Source of the DNA: Coriobacteriia bacterium
GTDB taxonomy: Bacteria; Actinomycetota; Coriobacteriia; WRKU01
Direction: 5' to 3'
Length of the DNA: 5,174 nt
NCBI GenBank assembly: GCA_009784095.1
Contig: WRDL01000099.1
Span: forward strand, 1-5,174
Shown: in pieces, positions 1 through 4,835 of the stretch
How the letters are laid out: every line of letters starts with the position of its first letter
Numbering within the stretch: position 1 is the first letter of the stretch
Translations under genes and position numbers: made by a program
The notes under the pieces: generated by a model
Database searches by the model: none
What the model saw: only the letters and a program-made list of their open reading frames with translations
Told to the model about the DNA's origin: nothing

Positions 1-1
1 A

Positions 2-304
2 TGGACCTTTGATGAGACCGTTTGGTTCGTCCTGGTCGAAGTCTATGAAGACGGCACCTATGATGTCGGCTACATTACGATCGATGATCTCGATATCTTT
101 CTTGCGGACCACGAGGGAGAAGACGAGTTCTTTGTCGGCGATCTGCAAAACCACGTCGGCGCTGTCTTTACCAACTACTTTGCCGCTGACGATACTATTC
201 CTGCGACCGGTGACGCGACAGGTACGCTTGTGACCGTCCTGAGTCTCATGAGTGTCTCGGGTGTAGCTTTTGCGCTTTCTCTACGCACAAGGAAAACGCG
301 TTAA
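2..304 (+). CDS. C-terminal fragment of a sortase-anchored (LPXTG-type) pilin/adhesin-like surface protein, 5' end outside window
   Basis: An open frame enters from the left edge and ends at TAA 302-304, giving 100 residues with no start inside the window. The first ~55 residues (WTFDETVWFVLVEVYEDGTY and on) look like the last strands of a pilin isopeptide-linkage (FctA/Spy0128-type) domain. They close with VFTNYF (164-181), whose Asn is the likely isopeptide acceptor by analogy with Spy0128. Next comes IPATG (197-211), an LPXTG variant, then a hydrophobic stretch (about 230-283) and the basic tail RTRKTR. This order is the classic cell-wall sorting signal: sortase cuts between Thr and Gly and links the protein to peptidoglycan or to another pilin. 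The middle part (DDLDIFLADHEGEDEFF) is very acidic. The sorting signal is clear; the domain family is recognised by pattern only, and whether it is a pilin or an adhesin cannot be told from this end. A terminator-like hairpin starts 31 bases after the stop. Confidence 0.8.
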   Translation, partial: WTFDETVWFVLVEVYEDGTYDVGYITIDDLDIFLADHEGEDEFFVGDLQNHVGAVFTNYFAADDTIPATGDATGTLVTVLSLMSVSGVAFALSLRTRKTR

Positions 305-334
305 ATGCACGAACGAATACCTGCAAACAAAGCA

Positions 335-360
335 AACAGCGCCCCATTTGGGGCGTTGTT
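335..360. terminator. GC-rich hairpin, probable bidirectional Rho-independent terminator
   Basis: Arms 335-345 and 350-360 pair over 11 bp (one G-U) around a 4-base ATTT loop, with a CGCCCC/GGGGCG core. On the + strand it follows the surface-protein stop by 31 bases, and its right arm ends GTTGTT, then CCTC. Read on the - strand, the stem is followed by a T-rich stretch (complement of 321-334, TGCTTTGTTTGCAG). It could therefore end both the surface-protein transcript and the convergent tRNA transcript. Neither side has an unbroken U-tract, so efficiency is uncertain. Confidence 0.7.
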
Positions 361-429
361 CCTCAATGTAGAAGTTCTGTTAAACGGAGTCTCCGATGTA
401 CATGAGAGTTCTGAGGAGTGTCCAGGTTA

Positions 430-454
430 ATTCTCTACGCAGTGCGTAGAGAAT
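430..454. repeat. Perfect 11-bp inverted repeat with 3-base loop, downstream of the tRNA gene
   Basis: ATTCTCTACGC (430-440) is exactly mirrored by GCGTAGAGAAT (444-454) around AGT. It lies 17 bases beyond the encoded CCA of the minus-strand tRNA, so it would form in the tRNA precursor trailer. No run of T follows on either strand, so it is a weak intrinsic terminator candidate. It could instead be a pausing or RNase processing structure, or a protein-binding palindrome. The pairing is seen directly; the role is not known. Confidence 0.55.
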
Positions 455-471
455 CTCTTCGAAGTAGGTAC

Positions 472-547
472 TGGAGCCGACGACCGGGATCGAACCGGTG
501 ACCCCATCATTACGAGTGATGTGCTCTACCATCTGAGCTACGTCGGC
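472..547 (-). tRNA. tRNA-Thr, anticodon CGU, CCA encoded
   Basis: Read on the minus strand, a full 76-nt cloverleaf folds. The acceptor stem is GCCGACG/CGTCGGC with 7 perfect pairs. The D stem GCTC/GAGC encloses an 8-base loop, and the anticodon stem CATCA/TGATG encloses the loop CTCGTAA. A 5-base variable region follows, then T stem ACCGG/CCGGT around loop TTCGATC. The 3' end is discriminator T plus CCA (472-474 on the + strand). The anticodon is CGT (complement of 512-514), reading the threonine codon ACG. ACG is common in the nuo genes here. The gene points away from the nuo operon and toward the surface-protein fragment, and has its own promoter at 570-598. It stands alone in the window, with no neighbouring tRNA or rRNA. 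Confidence 0.97.
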
Positions 548-569
548 CTGCGTGCATACGCGAGAAGTC

Positions 570-598
570 ATTATAAAGTACGCTCAACAATTTGTCGA
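570..598 (-). promoter_or_regulatory. Sigma70-type promoter of the tRNA-Thr gene
   Basis: On the minus strand the -35 box TCGACA (593-598, five of six to TTGACA) and a perfect -10 box TATAAT (570-575) are separated by exactly 17 bases. Transcription would start near 563, about 15 bases before the tRNA 5' end at 547, which fits a short RNase P-processed leader. This is the best promoter in the window. Confidence 0.75.
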
Positions 599-684
599 AA
601 AAGAGCGAAAAAATACTTTCCCCAAACAAAATAATTTGTGCGAAAATCGGATATTCTAGTAGTGTGTGATTATCCGGGTTTGGT
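599..684 (+). promoter_or_regulatory. AT-rich leader of the nuo operon with weak promoter candidates
   Basis: The nuo operon must be transcribed from this region or from further upstream through the tRNA locus. No convincing -35/-10 pair is seen. Candidates are AATAAT at 630-635 (five of six to TATAAT, no -35), TATTCT at 652-657 (four of six), and an extended -10 type TGT-GATTAT at 665-673. The A-rich stretch 598-615 resembles an UP element. A 6-bp inverted repeat CGGATA/TATCCG (648-653 and 671-676) overlaps the last two candidates and could be an operator, but is short enough to be chance. The start site cannot be fixed from sequence. Confidence 0.25.
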
Positions 685-691
685 GAGGGGG
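685..691 (+). promoter_or_regulatory. Ribosome binding site that fixes the TTG start of nuoA
   Basis: The purine run GAGGGGG places its GAGG core (685-688) 7 bases before TTG at 696-698. An in-frame TGA at 684-686 rules out any start further upstream. The next in-frame start-like codons would cut into the first membrane helix, so TTG at 696 is the only reasonable start. Confidence 0.75.
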
Positions 692-695
692 ACGT

Positions 696-1058
696 TTGCA
701 GTACCATCAAATCGTCATTGCTTTATTTGTGATCATCGGCACGGCCTTTGCGATCGTTGGACTTTCCGCATCGTGGTTTCTTTCACCCACCAATCCGACC
801 CACGGCAAAGGCATTTCTTTTGAATCAGGCGTCGATCCCATCGGTGAGCCCTGGGTCCGTTTTCGTGCCGGCTACTTCGTCTACGCGATGCTCTATGTGA
901 TCTTCGATATCGAGGTGGTCTTCCTGTATCCTTGGGCGGTCGCGCTCGGCAGTGATGCCACCGGCTGGTTCATCCTCGTCGAGATGATCATTTTCGTGGT
1001 GATCTTGCTCGGCGGTCTTGCATACGCGCAAAAAGAGGGAGCGCTGGTATGGCACTAG
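696..1058 (+). CDS. nuoA: NADH-quinone oxidoreductase (complex I) subunit A
   Basis: NuoA (ND3/NdhC family) is a small membrane subunit at the junction of the peripheral and membrane arms, whose long loop lines the quinone chamber. The 120 residues are full length for the family. Three membrane helices lie near 5-28, 58-79 and 91-110. The hallmark FDIEVVFLYPWAVA sits at 70-83, with conserved acidic residues D71 and E73. The loop before helix 2 reads ESGVDPIG (43-50). The Cys found in many homologues (ECG) is Ser here, as I recall it also is in cyanobacterial NdhC. The C-terminus GALVWH matches the usual GALEW ending. The start is TTG, fixed by an upstream in-frame stop and the GAGG at 685. 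It is the first gene of the operon and overlaps nuoB by 10 bases. Family identity is certain. Confidence 0.96.
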   Translation: MQYHQIVIALFVIIGTAFAIVGLSASWFLSPTNPTHGKGISFESGVDPIGEPWVRFRAGYFVYAMLYVIFDIEVVFLYPWAVALGSDATGWFILVEMIIFVVILLGGLAYAQKEGALVWH

Positions 1059-1552
1059 ACAGGTTGACCGGCGACACTTCGATGATCTTCATAAAATCCG
1101 AGCAGTTCTTCGACTGGGCCCGCGCACGATCTTTGTGGTATCTCGCGTTCGGCATTGCCTGCTGTTCCTTGGAAGGTCTGATCGCCGCGAGTGGACCGCG
1201 TTTCGACTTCGACCGTCATGGAGTTTTCTTCCGCGGTGTTCCGCGCCAAGCGGATGTCCTGATCGTCTGCGGTACCGTCAACTACAAGATGGCCGACATC
1301 GTCTTGCGTCTCTATGAGCAGATGCCCGATCCCAAGTGGGTCGTCTCGATGGGTGCCTGTTCCAATACCGGCGGACCGTTCCGTGAGTACCCCAACGTTT
1401 TTCTGGGGGTCGACGAGTTGATCCCGGTCGATATCTACATCCCGGGATGCCCCCCGCGTCCCGAAAGTGTCCAATATGCCTTCTTGCAGTTGCGTGAGAA
1501 GATCTATGCACAAACGGAGGAGCGACTCGATGCACGACGTAGCAGAGATTAG
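1049..1552 (+). CDS. nuoB: NADH-quinone oxidoreductase (complex I) subunit B, carries cluster N2
   Basis: NuoB (PSST/NdhK family) holds the terminal 4Fe-4S cluster N2 that passes electrons to quinone at the NuoB-NuoD interface. The 167 residues are a normal length. All four N2 ligands are visible: tandem C38-C39, C104 in SMGACSNTGGP, and C134 in IPGCPPRPE. Other family blocks are RFDFDRHG (51-58), PRQADVLIV (65-73) and QMPDPKWVVSMGAC (91-104). The tandem-Cys motif reads CCSLEGL rather than the common CCAIEMM, and GTVNYKM replaces the usual GTVTNKM; both are diverged but keep the ligands and E42. The ATG at 1049 follows GAGGGAG (1035-1041) by 7 bases and lies inside the end of nuoA. The C-terminus overlaps nuoC by 23 bases. 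It is probably translationally coupled with both neighbours. Confidence 0.96.
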   Translation: MALDRLTGDTSMIFIKSEQFFDWARARSLWYLAFGIACCSLEGLIAASGPRFDFDRHGVFFRGVPRQADVLIVCGTVNYKMADIVLRLYEQMPDPKWVVSMGACSNTGGPFREYPNVFLGVDELIPVDIYIPGCPPRPESVQYAFLQLREKIYAQTEERLDARRSRD

Positions 1553-2054
1553 AAGCTCGCTGATCGTCGCCGGTCTGTCGACCCTCTCTGTTGAGACCGA
1601 GGGAAAGCTCGGTACGGTGATCCGCGTTACTCCGCAGCAACGCGACGCGGTCATCACCCATCTGCGCGACAGCGATCTTGCCTACACACAGCTTCTCGAC
1701 CTGTTCGGTGCCGATATAGAGGCTCGTGAAGCTATCGAGGCTGATGAGGAAAAAGGTATCGAAGCCGCTGACGCGACCGCCGGATATATCGAGGTCACGT
1801 ATTTCCTGCGCTCGATGAGCACCGACAGCGATATCCGTGTCAAGATGCAGCTTCCCTATGAAGCCGACTATCACTCGATGATCGAACTCTTCGCGAGCGC
1901 GTATCTGACCGAGCGCGAACTCTGCGAGATGTTCGGACTCGTCCTACTCGACCACCCCAATCCCAAGCGGTTGGTGACGAACCCCCATTTCACCACTCCA
2001 CTTCTCAAAAAAGTCCCCATTCGCGAGAGGGGGCAGCTATGGGATCGTGGATAA
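1530..2054 (+). CDS. nuoC: NADH-quinone oxidoreductase (complex I) subunit C (30 kDa subunit family)
   Basis: NuoC is a peripheral-arm subunit without cofactors that packs against NuoD. The 174 residues include the family signature ERELCEMFG (128-136) followed by HPNPKRLV (142-149), close to the usual ERE..DMFGI...GHP.LRRIL. The end, TTPLLKKVPI, corresponds to the usual PLRKDYP. Between QLLDLFGAD (54-62) and GYIEVTYFL (85-93) lies an acidic, Ala-rich insertion (about 63-84) where homologues normally have a short turn. The protein is otherwise compact. I chose ATG 1530 because CGGAGGAG (1515-1522) stands 7 to 9 bases upstream; in-frame ATGs at 1467 and 1506 lack such a site and would extend deep into nuoB. 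It overlaps nuoB by 23 bases and nuoD by 16 bases. It is not fused to nuoD as in some proteobacteria. Confidence 0.92.
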   Translation: MHDVAEIRSSLIVAGLSTLSVETEGKLGTVIRVTPQQRDAVITHLRDSDLAYTQLLDLFGADIEAREAIEADEEKGIEAADATAGYIEVTYFLRSMSTDSDIRVKMQLPYEADYHSMIELFASAYLTERELCEMFGLVLLDHPNPKRLVTNPHFTTPLLKKVPIRERGQLWDRG

Positions 2055-3307
2055 AGCGTACGCTTGACGATATGTATACCGGCTTTGCTCCCGGACTCGA
2101 CCCCGACCAGTTCGATGGGTATGACCTGCAGGGATGGCTCTCACCGCAGCCACCAGAAGGCATTGTGACTCCACGGAATCTGCGCCGTCTGAAGCAGGCT
2201 CCCGGGATGCTCGAGACCGATCACTTCCTGCTCAATCTGGGACCGTCGCACCCGGCGATGCATGGCGCGTTGCGCATGATCGTCGAGCTCGATGGTGAGT
2301 TCTGCCTGAGTAGCGAGGCGCACGTCGGTTTTCTGCATCGCGGTATCGAGAAACTTGCTGAGAAGAATCGCTACAACGCGATCGGGACGCTCATGGACCG
2401 GGGAGATTACGCGACCGGCATCATGGGTGAGTGGGCACTCGCCCGCGCGGTCGAGAAGCTCGGCGAGATCGAAGTCCCGCAGCGTGCCGAGTGGTTGCGT
2501 ACCGTTGCCGCTGAGGTCAACCGCATGACCAGCCACTATCTGTGGCTCGGTCCGCTCGGTCTGGACAGTGGCGCGATGGGACCATTCCTCTTCATGATGC
2601 GCGATCGCGAGATGGGTCTCGAGATGCTCGAGGCGCTGACCGGTTCACGCATGATGTTCAACTATGTCCGGCCCGGTGGGGTCGCGTTCGATTGGAACCA
2701 AGAGTCCGAGGACAAGCTTCTTGTCTATCTCGAGAATGCGGATAAGTATCTCGATGAGCACTGGACGGTGCTGATGGACTCCGAGTTCTTCCAACAGCGC
2801 GTGATCGGCGTCGGGGTCGTACCCCACGAGATGGCGCTCTCTTTTGCCGCGACCGGGTTCATCGCGCGAGCATCCGGCATCGACTGGGATCTGCGCCGCG
2901 ACCGTCCGTACGGTTATTACGACAAACTCGACTTCGACGTGCTGACGTTGGAAGCCGGAGATATCTGGGCACGCGCCATTGTACGTTTCGACGAGATGAA
3001 ACAGTCGATCCGCATGCTCAAGCAGCTGGTCGAGATGGGACCACCTCCCGGAGAGTTCATGGCAAAACTACCTCGAGTGCTCCGCCTGCCGGAAGGTGAG
3101 GTCTACGACTGCGTCGAGGGCGCGCGTGGCGAGCTGGGGGTCCACCTCTACAGTACCGGGGGAGACACCCCGTATCGCATGCGTTATCGTCCACCCATCC
3201 AGTTCCACCTTGCGATCGCCGATACGATCGCACCGGGTCAGTGGTTGGCCGATGCGCTGCTTTCCTACGGATCGTTCGACTTCTGCTTCGGGGAGGTCGA
3301 CCGATGA
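2039..3307 (+). CDS. nuoD: NADH-quinone oxidoreductase (complex I) subunit D (49 kDa subunit), quinone site
   Basis: NuoD is related to the [NiFe]-hydrogenase large subunit and forms the quinone-binding pocket with NuoB. The 422 residues contain LNLGPSHPAMHGALR (65-79), HVGFLHRGIEKL (95-106), RGDYATG (121-127), EVNRMTSHYLWLG (about 160-172), the GSRMMFNYVRPGGV block (about 202-215) and the classic ending FGEVDR. H75 and Y124 are 49 residues apart, the same spacing as the quinone-binding His38/Tyr87 pair in Thermus Nqo4 (from memory), so quinone reduction looks intact. The nickel-binding cysteines of hydrogenases are absent, as expected. About 65 residues precede the GPSHP motif, some 35 more than in Thermus, including an acidic aromatic segment GLDPDQFDGYDLQGWL (19-34). 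The start ATG 2039 follows AGGGGG (2028-2033). It overlaps nuoC by 16 bases and nuoH by 4 (ATGA); no nuoE, F or G follows. Confidence 0.96.
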   Translation: MGSWIKRTLDDMYTGFAPGLDPDQFDGYDLQGWLSPQPPEGIVTPRNLRRLKQAPGMLETDHFLLNLGPSHPAMHGALRMIVELDGEFCLSSEAHVGFLHRGIEKLAEKNRYNAIGTLMDRGDYATGIMGEWALARAVEKLGEIEVPQRAEWLRTVAAEVNRMTSHYLWLGPLGLDSGAMGPFLFMMRDREMGLEMLEALTGSRMMFNYVRPGGVAFDWNQESEDKLLVYLENADKYLDEHWTVLMDSEFFQQRVIGVGVVPHEMALSFAATGFIARASGIDWDLRRDRPYGYYDKLDFDVLTLEAGDIWARAIVRFDEMKQSIRMLKQLVEMGPPPGEFMAKLPRVLRLPEGEVYDCVEGARGELGVHLYSTGGDTPYRMRYRPPIQFHLAIADTIAPGQWLADALLSYGSFDFCFGEVDR

Positions 3308-4302
3308 ATCCGTGGGTCCTCGCATTGGTATCGGTACTGCTGTTGCTCGTCATCATGCTGCTCAACGGCTCGATGATCATCTATATGCTGCGAAAAGTGC
3401 TGGGACATATGCATCTGCGCCTAGGTCCGACCGAGCTCGGTCCGGCGGGGATCGCACAGCTCATCCCCGACATCGTCAAGCTGCTCGTCAAAGAAGACCG
3501 CCACCCCAACAAGACCGATCGTTGGATGTATGTGATCGCGCCGATCCTGGTATTCGTACCCGGTCTGATGGCGTATGCCGCGATCCCCTTCTCAGAGGAC
3601 CTCATCGCGGCGGATCTGTCATACGGACTACTCATGACGATCGGTTTTTTGAGCATTATCCCGATGGGGATCTTTGCGGCGGGCATTGCCTCTTATAACA
3701 AGTACTCGCTGATCGGCGCGATGCGCTCGATCGGTGCCTCGATCAGCTACGAGGTCCCTTTGATCCTCTCGGCGATCGTTCCCGTCATGCTCGCCGGTTC
3801 ATTGAATTTACGTGAGATCGTGCTGGCGCAAGCCGACAGTATCTGGTTCATCATCCCGGCGTTTCCCAGCGCGGTCATCTTCTTCGTGTGCGCGTTGATG
3901 GAGACGGCAAACGTCCCCTTCGATCTGGCTGAAGCGGAGACCGAGCTGATCGCCGGATTTTCCACCGAGTACTCGGCGATGCGTTTCGGATTCATGTATC
4001 TGACCGAGTTCTCCAACAACTTCATCGTCGGCGCGCTCATGGTCGTCCTCTTCCTCGGAGGCTGGACGCTTCCCTTCGTACCGAGCGAGCTGATCGAGCC
4101 GATCGCACCGGTCATCTTCGTGCTCAAGACCTACATCATGATCTTTCTGTTCATGACGGTCAAAGGCAGCTTTTCGCGGTTCCGTGTCGACCAGATGGCG
4201 GCACTCGGATTCAAGGTACTTGTGACCACCGCGCTGATCTGGGCGCTCATATTCGGTGTGGGCTACAAGATCTTCCTCATGTCGGTGGGGGGAGGCGTCT
4301 GA
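3304..4302 (+). CDS. nuoH: NADH-quinone oxidoreductase (complex I) subunit H, membrane anchor of the Q-module
   Basis: NuoH (ND1 family) docks the peripheral arm to the membrane and forms the quinone entry channel and the start of the proton path. The 332 residues are normal length, with about eight hydrophobic helices. Family blocks are LRLGPTELGPAGIAQL (38-53), KLLVKED (59-65), SYNKYSLIGAMRSIG (130-144), SYEVPL (148-153), PFDLAEAETELIAGF (205-219) and EYSAMRFGF (222-230). E150 and the acidic residues D207, E210, E212 and E214 are kept. Several normally conserved positions differ: L29 where the usual Y.ERK motif has Glu, T43 for Asn in GPN, and KGSFSRFRVDQ (287-297) for the usual R.TLPR.R.DQ. 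ATG 3304 was chosen because GGGGAGG (3290-3296) lies 7 bases upstream and it forms an ATGA overlap with nuoD; an in-frame ATG at 3241 would add 21 non-family residues. It shares one base with nuoI (TGATG). Confidence 0.96.
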   Translation: MNPWVLALVSVLLLLVIMLLNGSMIIYMLRKVLGHMHLRLGPTELGPAGIAQLIPDIVKLLVKEDRHPNKTDRWMYVIAPILVFVPGLMAYAAIPFSEDLIAADLSYGLLMTIGFLSIIPMGIFAAGIASYNKYSLIGAMRSIGASISYEVPLILSAIVPVMLAGSLNLREIVLAQADSIWFIIPAFPSAVIFFVCALMETANVPFDLAEAETELIAGFSTEYSAMRFGFMYLTEFSNNFIVGALMVVLFLGGWTLPFVPSELIEPIAPVIFVLKTYIMIFLFMTVKGSFSRFRVDQMAALGFKVLVTTALIWALIFGVGYKIFLMSVGGGV

Positions 4303-4835
4303 TGTCGACCTTCCAGCCTGAATATCAAAAGCGCCTCGCCAAGGCGATCGGACAGAAGAAGGGCATCATTCCCTTCGGTATCGGTTTCTTCAAAGTGCTC
4401 AAGGTCGCGTTCCTCAATCTGTTCCGTCGCAACATCGTGGTGCAATATCCCAACGAGAAATATGAGCTTCCCGAGCGCGCGCGTTATGCCATGCGTATGA
4501 AATACGACGAGGAAGGCCACCACAAATGTCGCGCATGTCTGATCTGTGAGAAAGCGTGTCCCGACTACATCATCAGGATAGAGGTCGAGACGGGCGAAGA
4601 CCGCTCGAAGTTCATCAAACGGTTCGAATACCAACAGGGCGGGTGCATGATGTGCGGATTGTGCGTTGAAGCGTGTCCGTTCGATGCGATACGGATGAGT
4701 CACGAATACGAGATAGCTCACAGCGACCCGGCGCTTCTGACGATCGATCTGCTCGAGAACGTTCCGGCAGCGGTCGCTGCGCCTCGCGCCGAAAAAGAGC
4801 CGACCACACGCGAAGGAGGAAGCGCTGATGCTTAA
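4302..4835 (+). CDS. nuoI: NADH-quinone oxidoreductase (complex I) subunit I, two 4Fe-4S clusters
   Basis: NuoI (TYKY family) is an 8Fe ferredoxin-like subunit bridging the electron-input side to cluster N2 through clusters N6a and N6b. Two complete motifs are present: C76, C79, C82 and C86-P87, then C115, C118, C121 and C125-P126. Each is CxxCxxCxxxCP, so both clusters can form. The N-terminal part has an amphipathic/hydrophobic stretch (22-41) typical of the family for membrane contact, followed by the QYPNEKYELPERAR region (48-61). After HEYEIAHSDPALLTIDLLEN (134-153) comes a low-complexity Ala/Pro/Glu tail (154-177) that looks disordered. ATG 4302 overlaps the nuoH stop by one base, with GGAGG at 4291-4295. 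It overlaps nuoJ by 8 bases. In 11-subunit complexes this protein is the natural docking point for an alternative electron donor. Confidence 0.96.
   Translation: MSTFQPEYQKRLAKAIGQKKGIIPFGIGFFKVLKVAFLNLFRRNIVVQYPNEKYELPERARYAMRMKYDEEGHHKCRACLICEKACPDYIIRIEVETGEDRSKFIKRFEYQQGGCMMCGLCVEACPFDAIRMSHEYEIAHSDPALLTIDLLENVPAAVAAPRAEKEPTTREGGSADA

Noticed and set aside
9..233. 74-codon open frame MMRPFGSSW... at the left edge
   Set aside because: It overlaps the surface-protein frame, which has a complete sorting signal and family-like sequence; this one has neither.
373..413. Direct repeat AGTTCTG (373-379 and 407-413) and small palindrome CGGAGTCTCCG (385-395)
   Set aside because: Too short to be significant, with no third copy seen nearby.
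396..449. 17-codon open frame (MYMRVLRSVQVNSLRSA) with GGAG 6 bases upstream
   Set aside because: It looks like a leader peptide at first sight, but no gene on this strand follows closely, and it runs into the inverted repeat. Short frames with GGAG occur by chance.
648..676. Inverted repeat CGGATA-N17-TATCCG upstream of nuoA as an operator
   Set aside because: Six-base arms at this spacing are expected about once by chance in a region of this size, so it is only mentioned in the promoter entry.
380..710. Two minus-strand open frames running through the tRNA region
   Set aside because: They read through the tRNA-Thr gene (a known cause of spurious VAQMVEHITRN-type proteins) and have no support as proteins.
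1055..1657. Long minus-strand open frames opposite nuoB/nuoC (1055-1657 and 1278-1874)
   Set aside because: They are antisense to genes with clear family motifs, lack recognisable domains, and arise from the GC-rich codon bias of the sense genes.
3096..3698. 200-codon plus-strand open frame across the nuoD/nuoH junction
   Set aside because: It is an out-of-frame shadow, Arg/Ser/Pro-rich, incompatible with the well-supported nuoD and nuoH frames.
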